Below the pieces are notes generated by a model. That model was given only the letters and a program-made list of their open reading frames with translations, did not search any database and was not told the DNA's origin. A DNA stretch of 64,000 nucleotides from Chelydra serpentina (lineage: Eukaryota > Chordata > Testudines > Chelydridae), in assembly GCA_037349315.1 (NCBI GenBank), contig JBAIAC010000059.1, positions 17,826,501-17,890,500 of the forward strand, in the 5' to 3' direction. Position 1 is the stretch's first letter; every line of letters begins with the position of its first letter. Position numbers and translations under genes: made by a program. This document shows, piece after piece, positions 43,186 to 54,079 of the stretch.

Positions 43186-44399
43186 TGTTTTGGATATATT
43201 GTCCTAAGGCTTTGGGGGAGAATTCATTGTTTCCAAACATTGCAACTTGTGAGGCAGGAAGTGACACTAACTATAAACCCAAAGGGAAACTGTCCAGTCT
43301 AGTTTCACAGTCCAAGAGGAGGACAGTACAAAACAAAAAGTAAACACCCAGCATAAATAGTGAAAAACTGGATGAGTTGTTTTCAGTTTTATTCCTCTGA
43401 GGACCAGATTTTTATAAGTGCTCAGCACCCACAATTGGGAGGCCATTCATAATACATTTAAAGAATTCTTTTGTTATTGGAATTTTACCTGTTGAGTGTC
43501 TATTTTAAGTAACCGTCAGATTACAGTTTGCGATTTACACATTTTGTTTTAAAGTAACCCATTTATTTTTATCACTAGAAATTGACGTAGGTTCCATTGG
43601 TGCTTTCCGTTCTATTGGCATTCCATTTCTAATCATGAGTGAAGACACTGCAGTACATACTATAGTGACTCCCATGCTATACAGCAGCTTTTACGCCACC
43701 CTAATATACGCTGGGACTGGCCCAGACCAGCCTCTGGGATCAGGTAGCTGTAATCAGTCCCTTGATCCCCCTCCACTTCCTAAACCAAGCGGAGTTTGGA
43801 TGCAGGTGAGAATGTACTTCCTTATGTCTATTCTATGCCACAGAAGTTAGCGTTGCTCCCATCCATCTGTTGCCCAATTTGCTGTCACTGGCTGCTTTTA
43901 ACCCCTAGTACTTATTTTCCAATTTTTTGGTTCAGACAAACAGAGGGAGAGTTTATTTTTTACCTAATCTTCGCCTCCCCAGCCGCTGCCTCTCTCCCTC
44001 CTCTCCTCCAACCTTCCACCATGCTGCAAACAATCCCTGGTTTGTTAAAGGGCATGAGTGCAGAAGGCAGCAGGTATTTGAGCTGGTGTGCTGCTTCATA
44101 CACACATATACACAATAGGAAAGGTCAGAAGTGCAGAAAATACCATGCCCCAGAGGGACAGATTATAGAGAAATGGAGAGCGAGAGAGAGGGCTAGAAGG
44201 ACAGGAACACTGATGAAACAGCCCCTGTCGCGGCACTGGGGGCTGTGTTAGCTTCATTGAACAATACTGATAAGAGGTGATCTGATGGGGAGGGGGCTTC
44301 GCAGGCACTGCAACAGCCCTGCCATGCCTTAGGGAGAAGGGGGAGGTGAATGGGCACATTTAGACTGTGAGCTGTTGCCCACCACCCTCTGTGACATAT
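43186..44399. other. unassigned single-copy DNA
   Basis: No repeat or gene recognised. The 151-codon plus frame 43796-44251 has no recognisable domain. Confidence 0.4.
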
Positions 44400-44760
44400 T
44401 CCAGGGCTGCAGGTGGACGAGATGGAAATGGATAGGGAGAGGCAGGTACTCACTGGCAGAGTTTACAGAGAGCCGCCTGGGGCCAGACAGCAGCCAAATG
44501 AAATGGAAAAAGAGAACGTGTTGTCATTAGCAGACAAGGGACAGGATGCCTCGCCAGGCTCAGACTCGGCATCCAGCCTCGGTCAATTTGCTGAATTTCC
44601 TGTAAATTTGACGAGGGAACAAGATGGCCTTAACATGGCTACAGCTTCCCCAGCCCTCCTACCTCTCTCCATTAAGCAAATTATCATTTACTGAAAATAA
44701 AGGGACTGGAGCCAAGCCCCTGTTGCTTCAGGAAGCCATTTGTTTCTTTAGAAACGATCC
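44400..44760 (+). other. unrecognised 90-codon ORF in repeat-free DNA
   Basis: An ATG at 44422 (gacgagATGG, a good Kozak context) opens a frame to the stop ending at 44694. Its product starts MEMDRERQVLTGRVYREPPG and includes NEMEKENVLSLADKGQDASP. It is hydrophilic and acidic, without low-complexity or repeat origin, signal peptide or membrane segment. The DNA around it, including gcaaattatcatttactg and aacaagatggcc (a YY1-like word), could instead be a conserved non-coding element. I do not recognise the product; a length of 90 codons is not significant by itself. Confidence 0.2.
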
Positions 44761-45199
44761 CAATGTCAATGACTAGTGAAAGAGGTGGCAAACTGAGCCC
44801 CTGGTATGTCTGAACCCCACTGAGGAGGAGCCAAACCAGAGGAACCTAGTATAGCCCAGAAGAGACTGGTATGATCATATGCTGAACATTTGCACACAAC
44901 CTCATTCTGGTGATTCAAGGAGGCGAAGCTTGGCTTGTAGGGTGGAGCTTATGAAAGTGCTACTATTGTTTTCTTCCCCCAGTTCAAGTCCCGGTTGAGA
45001 GCTTGTTTCAGGTGGTGGGGTAGAGTTAAGATTTCTGAGGGAATGGGAGAGTTGTAAGGATGGTTACCTTTAGCTTGAGAGATCTGAAACAACATTCTCA
45101 AAAGAGCTCACGTTAAGAGCAATAAAATTCTGGAGAGTGGAGTTGATAGCATTGTGTGGGTTTCCCTTGCTCACTGATGTATGCCTGACTGGATTCTTT
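44761..45199. other. unassigned DNA
   Basis: Nothing recognised. Confidence 0.4.
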
Positions 45200-45320
45200 T
45201 AAATCTGGCAGCAATCTTTGATACCATAGACCACACGGTTTTATGGACTTGACTGTGGATCCTGGTCCTTTAAATCTAATGTATGCCTGGTTGAAGGCAT
45301 GGCGGTTTTCTGATTAGTTA
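45200..45320 (+). mobile_element. LINE reverse-transcriptase relic (L2/CR1-like)
   Basis: From 45217 the frame reads FDTIDHTVLW before a stop. This is the RT motif A signature (F-D-T-x-D-H) of CR1/L2-type LINEs. A further word, AWLKA, follows in another frame (near 45290), indicating a frameshift. Only about 100 bases are recognisable. Confidence 0.55.
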
Positions 45321-45847
45321 CAGGAGCCTATTAAGAGGCATGCTGGCATTTTAAGGAAGGTTCCAGGCCCAGTACTGCCTGTTCTTGGTTTTTCACCCAG
45401 AACAGATGCCTCCTGGGACTAGTAGTTCCCAGAGCACATGAGAACTGTCGGCCTTGCAGTGATGCATGCAGGGAAAAGGGGCAGGGACATAAAGCGTCCT
45501 CCTTTGGTTAGTGTGGGGAAAGGTTTTGAGGGAGCCAGAGCTGTTTGTTCATCTCTCTGGTGAGGATAAGAAATTGGGGAAGGAGTCAGGTATATGGCAG
45601 TCTCTATAGAGAGTTTGGAGCTGACCAGTGAGGCAAGCCTGAGGGGAAAGTTTAGATGTCAGAGGTTTCTTGTTCAAAAACTATTCTGTGCGAGACGTAT
45701 TAAACAAAAGTCATCGAGGGGCTAGTGGGAGACTGCCAGTTTTGTTTGCACTGAGCCAGACTCCTAAAGGGGAAACAATTGTTCGGAAAAGGGTGGGTCG
45801 TAGCACTTGTATCTTACGGCCCCACATGCTTTTGACCGTTGCTATTG
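45321..45847. other. unassigned DNA
   Basis: Nothing confidently recognised. Confidence 0.35.
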
Positions 45848-45882
45848 TCAGGGCCCCCAGGTATTATAATAAATAAATATTA
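45848..45882 (+). mobile_element. SINE 3' end fragment
   Basis: tcagggcccccaggtattat followed by aataaataaatatt matches the last part of the tail at 63395. Confidence 0.5.
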
Positions 45883-45892
45883 GCACGAACAG

Positions 45893-46031
45893 TAATACCG
45901 AGCTCTTGTGTAGCTTCCCATCCTTAGATTTCAAGGCTCTTTACAATGAGAGACCTGCGCAAGGTCACACAGCAAGTCAGCAATAGAACCCAGGTCACCT
46001 GACTCCCAAACTCATACTCCTTCCTTTAGAC
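45893..46031 (-). mobile_element. MIR-like SINE
   Basis: taataccgagctcttgtgta, caaggctctttacaatgaga, cgcaaggtcacacagcaagt, aatagaacccaggtcacctg and an A-box-side end near ctttagacc. The middle is deleted. A hAT element (46032) lies directly at its head. Confidence 0.75.
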
Positions 46032-46540
46032 CAGTGGGTCTCAAACTTTTGATCGCACCCCCCTTTCTTTGTGTCTGTAGTATTTCATGACACCCTCTCC
46101 CCACCATACAAGTACATATAGTGGCAGCATTTCACTGGAATCAGTTTCACCTTCGTTATTTTTCACTTGAATTGTTGCCCCGCCCCCTGTTGCACGAATG
46201 AGGCAATGATCCATTGTAAGAAGAGCAAAAACTAAACTGTGACTGTGGTCGATGCTTACAATTAAGTGTGCCCGCCGTGTCGTAGCAAACGGATTAATGT
46301 ACGGATAGCAACGACTTTGCATAATGCTATGCAAGCTTAACAGAAATCCATCACAATGTGCAGTGCCATCTAGAGTCAAATGCACAGCGCTTTCGGAGAA
46401 TCTTTCTGGAGGAATCAGTGTTGCTAGTTATTCATTGCTGTGGGTAAAGTGTGTGCAGTAAGTTTTTTTATTTCCTAAAGCTTCTCATGCCTCGCCCCCC
46501 ACCAAAATACATTCTGCGCTCCCCAGGTCGAGAACCTCTG
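46032..46540. mobile_element. hAT-type element, 509 bp
   Basis: Begins CAGTGGGTCTCAAAC and ends GTCGAGAACCTCTG (inverted, imperfect). Flanks CTTTAGAC (46024-46031) and CTCTATAC (46541-46548) match at 6 of 8 positions, as an aged 8-bp target duplication. The interior is non-coding, with tttcactggaatcagtttca and cgccccctgttgcac words. It was inserted into or beside the preceding SINE head. Confidence 0.8.
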
Positions 46541-46559
46541 CTCTATACCATAGCTTCAT

Positions 46560-46930
46560 CCAAGCAGCTTTCTGCCTCACTCACACTGGAGACTTTAGTG
46601 TCCAGTGCGGGAGCTTGGATTGCTTAGTTTTTCTTCTATTCCCCACCAGGTTGTGTCTGGCCTTCTCTAGATATGGACATTTCCTGCAGATGATTGTCAA
46701 GTGTTTCATGTCACAGAAATAAATACCTGTGTGGCAGAAGCAAGAAGGGGAAATTACAGAGCTCAGTGAGAGCCCATTTGTGGAGAGCCATAATTGCTGA
46801 TGTTGCTGATCCATTAACAGCACTAGTGACTAACGGCAATTAAAAAAAGGAGAGAAGTCGTGTTATCGGCAATAGCAACAACATGGTCATTGTTTAAAGA
46901 GTCAGTACACAGAAAACTGCATCAACAGGC
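46560..46930. promoter_or_regulatory. candidate conserved non-coding element
   Basis: Repeat-free. 46790-46920 has agccataattgctgatgttg, taacggcaattaaa and a SOX-like cattgttt. Dense homeodomain-type ATTA cores suggest regulatory function, unproven. Confidence 0.2.
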
Positions 46931-49900
46931 TACTGACTGGTCAGGTTTTTTCTTTTTTTGTGTATGACATTTTCAAGATGATCCTTAAAAAAAGCAGAAC
47001 TGTTGTTATTAATATTACGATAATTCACCTTTTAGAATTCATACTGCTTTGCACTTAGAACGAACATTGGAAGGAGGTTAAAAACTAAAGCCTGGTTTCA
47101 GAAAATAAGTTAAGGATTCTTTTTATAAAGAGATGGGCAAAGCCAGCTGGCTAAGACCTGGTTCACAATATGACTGGATGGGAAGTGTTGGCTGATGGGG
47201 AGCTACGGCAAATTCTGACTCTGGACTGGTGGGCCCATCTGGTGATAACCATTCTAGATTCTGAATGTAGGCTAGGGATTGATAGCCAACTGGCCTTGGG
47301 ATTACATGGAGAATTCACGATGAAGGGCTGGATTTTGACTTCAGGATTGGAGGGCAGGTGATGTGGACAGGATTCTGGCTGTGCACCTATGAGAAAGCTG
47401 GAGGTGGCCTGGTCTGGATTCTAGTTTAGACTGGTAAAATGGCTCTGTATTCCAGTCCTAGGGATCAGTCTTCATTCTCAGCCATGCCAAACTCAAGCCC
47501 AGTAGAGCCCTGAGAATGAGGAGGAGGCAAAGGGCATTCCAAACCAGCTCTCTACCTTCCCCATCCTAAGGCTGGTCATGGGCTGAACTGTCCCTTGGCA
47601 CAAGTTAGAGCAGCCATGGGACTATTCCAATTTATGCCAGCTGTAATAGTCCCTTAGGGACTATTCTGTTGGCCAAGGATTTCTGGAGTGGAATGTGTTT
47701 CTGCTGCATACCTTGCTGTTCCTGGCCTGTCCCTTTCATTGCAGTGATGGGGCGTGGATGGTGTAAAAGTGCATGCAGTGCCATCTTATGGACACCGAAG
47801 ATACCAAACAAACTAGAGAGAGACAGGAAGACAGACTGAGTGTAGGGATTCTCTCAGCAAGAGGCTGACTCAAGTTTCATTTGTTATGGAACTGATGCAG
47901 TAGTGAAATAATAGAATTTCATGGAAACCTGAGACTCCTTGCTTCTTTGAGAGTACAGGGGGAGTCCCCAGCTGCTCTTTCAAGAAGTGCTTTTTAAGAG
48001 CAGTGCAAATGGGACTTAGCCTGGGCTCAGGATCTGGCCCTGGTGTTTTACACAAAAGCTCAGTTTTTTCCAGTGGGGGGTTAGAACTGCCTATGTTATA
48101 GGATGGTGACTAGATTTTTATTTTTCCATTGCTCACTTTAGGATAGTTTATTTTGTGTGCAATGGTGATGGGAATGTGTGCTTACGAGAGCAAGGTAACT
48201 AACTGAACACTGTTGCCTAATGTAAGCACAATCTATCGATTAGGTGGAAGAAATTGCAAATAGAATAGTCTTAGTCTCTACAGTATATTTTATTCTCTCC
48301 CTTGTTTTGAGGGCGCAACGATCTCCTATAGCCACTGCTTGAATCTCTAATGATATGTGGTGTGGAACATGTGCTCACCTTACAGGAGCTGTGATTTGAG
48401 GAAGTAGTGAGAAAGGCAAGCTCTAAAGGCAAAGCCCACTTTTAAGTATATGCTTGCACCACTCATGTCTGACTGTATTTTTGGTGCCTCCTAGATTCAA
48501 CAACGATTGGTTCTCTAAATAGCAATGGTAGATTACATCGCACTTATACCAGGATAGTTTATGCTCCCAGCCTTTGCCTCTGGTAAGATGGGTTATGAAT
48601 CAGTAATACTCTCGCTTTTTCTTCTTTTAATGGACCAAAATCTGAATAGTGTTTCATGTTTTGTTCTCAGCCGCTCATGTTTCTGGGTTTTGCACTGCAG
48701 AAGGAGAGCATAGATACTGACTTGGAGAAAGCAAGCTCCGCAAGAAGGGTCCCTTGCTTTCCCAACACAGGAGTCGGAGGCGTGGGTGGGAGCAGGAGAG
48801 TCACCATTTCATTGCGTAGTCAGGAAAAATCCCGTCTTAGATTGTATATGTGACTGCAGCCCATGTATCCTGGTACATTTCCTGGGCTTGCCTCTTTGGC
48901 CCTTCATACTCCCCAGAATGGTACTTTTATGACCATAACAAGATGGGGAGGGTGGCAAGAGACATGAGAGGGGAGGTAGGGCTACACCAGCTGGTGCTTG
49001 TTAATCTGAGGCAACCTTCGCTGCTGGCCTCATCGGCCCTTTCCTTTTATGCCTCGGTTATAATGCAGTCCAAATAACACTGATTCTGATCAAACAGGGG
49101 CTTAATGGAGACCTTCTCCACTCATTGCCCTGGCTGAAAGGAGGGACTGCGTCACGGGTGGCAGGGAACAACAGGCAGCTGTCTCTGCATCTGCCTGGAG
49201 CTGCTTATCGGCAGAGCAGCAAGAGCTTCTCCATTTAGGGCAGTGTTTGCTTTGCCCAACTGTGGAAGTGTGATAGGGGCCGTGATGAGACACATGTTCC
49301 CCTCCAGCCCCTTACGTCAGAGCTGTGTGCGTGTGCACTTGACTCTGCACAGACAGAACCTGGTCTGCGTGCCATGTAAGATGGGGGCTCTAAGAATCAT
49401 CTCATTCTTGCTGCCTGAACATGGGTTTCCTTAGAGTCAGCGAAGCAACATGAACCATAAAAACAAATGCCGACGTGTCTTGTGTGCATGTAGGCCTTCT
49501 CCTTAGCCGGGACCCTGCTGTCTAGCCATTCTTGTGTGTGCCCTAGCATGGAATGATATCAGCCTGACAAAAAAGCAATCTGAAAGAAAGAAAATTCCAC
49601 CTCCAAAAAATCAAGCCAGCACAGAAACCCATCTGTGAATGCCACCCCGAACCAGATCTAATTAGTCTGTTCTCTGCTTCTAGGGGGCTTGGCTTCCATG
49701 GAGTTGCACCAATGTAATGGAGAGGAGAACCTGGCCCCAGGAGGTTCTGCTGTGCCTTGTCTCTTGTCTGACTGGCACAACACACAATGCTCTTTTCTCA
49801 GCGGTAGTACACAGCTGGCACTCATCGACAAACCCCTGCATTCCTCCCCCCATCTCTCTCTTTGCACACACACAGAGAAACATACTTAGCCTGTCCCTTC

Positions 49901-49989
49901 TTGTGTCTCCATCAGAGATTGGAAAACCCCCTTCTTGCATCCTAATCCCTTCATTTCCTTTGAAAAACCAAGAGGAATGATTGGATTTC
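46931..49989. other. unassigned single-copy DNA (3 kb)
   Basis: No repeat family or gene recognised. Frames are short and overlapping. Confidence 0.4.
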
Positions 49990-50330
49990 ACTTCGTAATT
50001 TGCAAAAAAAACAAGCGCCAGGCACGGATGCAGATATTGTTGATGGTACTGCAATTACACCACGTTCCTGTCAGGACCACCCAGCTCATCACCCCTGCGA
50101 GGTTATTTCTCAGCCAATTTCAGGAATAAATGACTCCCATTCTCTCCCTAATGGAAGACCACTTGAAGGGATGATTTGGTATGCAGAGACGGAGGCAACT
50201 TAGTGGGTGTCATAATGACAGGTTATCAGGCACAACAAACCCTCTCATATTACTAAGCACTGGCAAAAAAAACTCCCCAAAGAAGCGCTAATCCTCCAGC
50301 ATTTCAAAGGGACCAGCATGCTCTGGGGTA
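49990..50330. promoter_or_regulatory. candidate conserved non-coding element
   Basis: Repeat-free region with a palindrome-like TGTCATAATGACA (50208-50220), which pairs two TGTCA/TGACA half-sites typical of MEIS/TGIF proteins, followed by GGTTATCAGG. Function is inferred from motif content only. Confidence 0.25.
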
Positions 50331-50399
50331 ACGACCCCTTCAGAGCATGAACTGGACAGGTGTAAAGATAATTTGGGAAGAGGTGAGCCTAGAATTTGT

Positions 50400-50530
50400 G
50401 CTGATTATTATTGTTTGTATTGCAGTAGTGTATTGGAGACACAGTCCTGGACTTGAACCCCACTGTGTTAGGTGCTGTACAAACACAGAACAAAAAGATA
50501 CTCTTTCCCAAAGAGCTTCCAATCTAAGCT
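50400..50530 (-). mobile_element. SINE 3' tail fragment
   Basis: ttattattgtttgtattgca, cactgtgttaggtgctgtac, aaacacagaacaaaaagata and aaagagcttccaatctaagc. Same family as 21461. Confidence 0.75.
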
Positions 50531-50554
50531 CTTCTGCCTCAAGCACAGTCTTAT

Positions 50555-50660
50555 TAACATGTATATTGCAGTGGGGCCTACCAGCTGCAACCAGATTGGC
50601 TGGCATTGTGCTAAGAAATGTGCAAACACATAATAAAGGACAATCCTTGCCCGCTAAAGC
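50555..50660 (-). mobile_element. second, adjacent SINE 3' tail fragment
   Basis: tattgcagtggggcctacca, cattgtgctaagaaatgtgc and aaggacaatccttgcccgct repeat the same blocks as 50400-50530 in the same orientation 150 bases away, more diverged. Confidence 0.65.
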
Positions 50661-51204
50661 TGACATCTGCTGGCAATAATTTGAATTAAGTTAAACTATG
50701 AAGTTATAAAGAAGGTGAAAAATGAAAAAACAAAAAGCAAACCCATGTATTCCAAAATATGACAGAGATTGAAACCTTAAGATATAGGCAAAGCAGCTGG
50801 CTAATGTAAGAACCAAACCTTAGTCCCAAAACTTGACATTGGGCCCATCACTAGATCTTTATGGTTCAAAAAAGTCTGTTGGGTGCTTATTTGACCTGCA
50901 AGGTCTGAGATTTCCCAAAAGTGAATGGTGATTTTAGATGTCCCCCTCAAATGGGCCTGATTTTCAGAAAGAATTAAGCACTCACCTTCTGGGAAGCAGG
51001 CTCCTACAGTGTGTCTAACATTGAGCATCCAGAAATTCAGGCACCCAAAAATCACTGGTAGGACTATCCAGAAAACAAGATTAATGTTTGGTGAAAGATG
51101 TCAAGGTTTAGACATTTATTTTCTTTGTGCTTTGGAAGAAAAACTAGACCTTTCAAAAAATGTCCTGAAAAAACAAGAAAGAGAGATCTCAGAATAACTT
51201 ATTT
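50661..51204. other. unassigned, with foldback-like fragment
   Basis: 50944-51060 contains gggcctgattttcagaaaga, aagcactcaccttctgg and attcaggcacccaaaaatca, words of the foldback family at 43010. Arms are not clear. Confidence 0.4.
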
Positions 51205-51345
51205 CCAGTGGGAAGGGTGTTCACTTGGGATGTGAAAGACACAGGTTCAAATACCTGCTCTGTCTGATTCAGAGCAGAAATTTTCACCTGAGTCTCCTAC
51301 ATCCCAGGCAAGTGCTCTAATCGCTTGGCTATTCTGGGGTAGGCC
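51205..51345. repeat. inverted pair of SINE-head-like sequences
   Basis: tcacttgggatgtgaaagac and acaggttcaaatacctgctc (with a B-box-like GGTTCAAATAC) are followed within 60 bases by an inverted match, cacctgagtctcctacatcc and caggcaagtgctctaatcgc. Together they form a foldback built from tRNA-like heads. Confidence 0.6.
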
Positions 51346-51379
51346 TTTCTCTGCCTGACCAGAAATTCCATCCTAGACC

Positions 51380-51455
51380 TGCGGAAATCTTTTCAATGAA
51401 GCAGAATTTTTTAATGAAAAACCACTTCATTGAAAATTTCCCAACTAGTTTTAAT
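51380..51455. repeat. AT-rich foldback fragment
   Basis: gaaatcttttcaatgaagca and cttcattgaaaatttcccaa are inverted copies around ttttttaatgaaaaacc. Related to 9900 and 18860. Confidence 0.5.
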
Positions 51456-51539
51456 CACTAGTCACTTAAAAACAATCTTGTCCCAAAATCTTTTCTTTTT
51501 TAAGAAAAGAGAATTAACAGATGGGGGCTCGGAGGGGTC

Positions 51540-51665
51540 CTCACTTTTATTGTTATTATTTGCTTACCATAGTGCCCACAATGTGCTGGGTGCTTCCCAG
51601 ACAGACAAGATGATTGGGTCTCTGCCTCAAGGAGCTCACAATCTAAGAACAGAGAGATGCCCAGA
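51540..51665 (-). mobile_element. SINE 3' tail fragment
   Basis: ttattgttattatttgctta, agtgcccacaatgtgctggg, tcaaggagctcacaatctaa. No core or head remains. Confidence 0.65.
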
Positions 51666-53149
51666 AAACGGAGGTTAGGGGGAAGATGTTACTAAGATGG
51701 TTGCGGTAATGCTTGATCAGGTCATGGGAAACACAAAGTTTACATATGTTTGCAATACGTTAGCCTAAGTCAACTAGATTCCCAGTAGGCAGCCTAGAAA
51801 AGTGGACCTGCAGGAGGGACTTGAATGTGGTCATCCTAGGGGCCTTCTGGATGAATTTTAGGAGGGTTCTCCATGTGTAGGAGGAAGCATGGATGGATGG
51901 AGGTGGTTATGTGAGAAACTGGCAATATCAGACTTTTCTCCTGTTTATCTCTGGATAGATTGCCTAGGACTGGAATCCAGAGCCAATTTACCAGTAGAAT
52001 CTCCCAGCAACACCTTCTCCTGGGAGACCTGAAACTGGCTGGTCTCTGAGGTAGGGCAAACATTAACCAATCAGACCTGCCTTGCTCAGAGTGGGGAAGG
52101 AAGTGAAGGGCATCTGCTGCCCCTCCCCCAGAGTGCTTTAGCCTATTTTTATTTCCCCAGCTGTTCTTGCTTGCATGTCTCAAGTTGTTTCTTTTGGAGT
52201 CAGCTTGCCCCATTACTTGGAGGATCATAGGGAGATTGACAGTGCTACTTCCAACTCTGAGCCCAGGAGGGACAGAACCGCCTTGTTGCCTCTAGCAAAT
52301 GATCAGCTCTTTTACGTTTAGTGTAAAGATAGTGGTTTAGGATGATAAAAAGCAAAGCCACTGATAGCATGTAAGTGCTAGAAAAGTTTCATAGGGGAAA
52401 AAAAGAGCAGGAGTGGTTAGACAGGGGAGGGTCCCCACCAATGGACTCATGGTGGTCATTAGAAGCTACTCCTGCCTAGTGGAGGGAATAGAGGACCCCA
52501 GAGGCTGTTCCTTAGCTGCTCCACCTCTTTCCCCTAATCTCACTCAGACAGTCATAATTTTGAGGTGTTTGGTGTCAGGGCGACAGTGACATTTACCAGG
52601 TTTTTAGAGCAGTGTAAAAGAACATATTAAAGCTTTGGTTAGTCTGTGTATCTCCCTAATCCTGATCCACTTCTGTCTCTCCCAAGGATTAAAAACCATC
52701 CTGAGCTTTCTTTCTCTTCAGGGAGGTCCTATGCTTCATCCCCGGGACACACAATCAGTTTTATTATCGAGCGGACTGCCCCACACTGAATGGGCCAGGT
52801 CCTCAGCTATTGGAAATCACTCAGGTCTGGTGAAAACAATGGAGCTATGTCAGTTTACACCAGAGAGGTGCATGTCTCATTACAGCTTCACTGAGCATCA
52901 GGGGAGGATTCTGCAAGAAAATATACCGGGTCTCAGAGGAAGGATCCCTAGTTTTTATTTTGGGAGCCCGGCCCATCCCCCTCATACCAGATGAGTGACT
53001 TGGGAAGTCAGAGTTTGGGCAGGGGGCCTGAAATCGGCAGCATCTGCAACAGCAAAAGACATTATAGGAAAGTGTTAAACTAAGCTTCCGCCATTCTATT
53101 ATCAAAAAGAAAAGAATCAAAAAGGAGATAATCCTTGTTTAAATATCAC
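51666..53149. other. unassigned single-copy DNA
   Basis: No repeat or gene recognised. The 130-codon minus frame 51836-52228 and 119-codon plus frame 52635-52994 have no recognisable domain. Confidence 0.4.
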
Positions 53150-53260
53150 AAGCGGCAGCTGAGTCAGTGGGAGCCTTAGGCTGGAAATGTCAGGGAGGAA
53201 TTTAGATTTTCGAAGCAGTTGCTAGCCTGCAATTATCATAAGTCACTTATGACGACCCCT
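53150..53260. promoter_or_regulatory. candidate conserved non-coding element
   Basis: Repeat-free, with TGAGTCAG (AP-1-like, near 53159) and a perfect palindrome TCATAAGT-C-ACTTATGA at 53236-53252. Whether it is conserved is unknown. Confidence 0.25.
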
Positions 53261-53430
53261 TGACCTTCATGCCTCCCGCCCCGCACATCCATAGCAGTGG
53301 GAAGAGGAAGTGGAAGCAAAACACATGGCCCTAGCAGTGGCAGATAAGGCAAATTGAGCAGGATGCGGATCCCAGTTTAGGTACAAGACAATTCCCTTCA
53401 GGCTACAGCAAGGTTGGTGCGTATGTGTCT

Positions 53431-53617
53431 GTGTGTGTGTGTGTGTGTGAGACGGACAGAGAAAAAGATGGGGGTGGAAGCACAAAGAAGGCAGGAGAAT
53501 ATGGAAAGAAGAGAGAGAGAGGAATGGAGGCAGGGAAGGAGACAAAGGAAGATAGTGGGAAAGAGATGGCAGATGAGGGAGATCATGTGCTAACTCCAGG
53601 TAAAGGAGAGATGGGTT
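53431..53617 (+). repeat. (GT)n followed by long purine-rich tract
   Basis: Alternating GT at 53431-53448 passes into an approximately 170-base strand made mostly of A and G, with gagagagagaggaatggagg-like words. The opposite strand's 198-codon frame (53267-53863) comes from this pyrimidine-rich composition. Confidence 0.85.
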
Positions 53618-54071
53618 AGAGTAGGATGCTTTCAGCATCTGATTGCTTTTAGTTCTATTTTGAAGGTGGGGATTGAGGGAAAGGAAGAAAGTTCCAACAA
53701 AGCCAATTTTTCTTCTGCATTGTCTCCTTTTCTGGTTCTCCAAATGTCCTTCTCTGACAACACAGCCACTCTCAGCTTGCAATTTAGCGTGGTACTGTAT
53801 TAAGTAGGCAGGAGCATCTCTACTAACTCCTCTTGATGGTGGTTGGGGTGTCAAAAATCTCAAGGCTGCCCATCCCTGTTGAACATACCCTTGGAGGGCT
53901 GGGGTTGATTGTCACCAAATCAAACTCCCAAGGCCAGCTCTCAGCAAGATGAGAAGACATTGCTAGGCACTGTGAGGAAGGTATTTAGTTACTGCCTGGG
54001 CTCTTTTCACTCCTGGGCATAGCCAGCTGGTACACAGCTGAATAAGTCATTTAGGGTAGTGGTCTTCTTGT
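53618..54071. other. unassigned DNA
   Basis: Nothing recognised. Confidence 0.4.
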
Positions 54072-54079
54072 GTTAAGAC

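Noticed and set aside
43796..44251. 151-codon plus frame
   Set aside because: No domain, no splice context and within chance expectation.
53267..53863. 198-codon minus-strand frame
   Set aside because: Its central part translates the antisense of a (GT)n and purine tract, giving HTHTQTHTH-like sequence.
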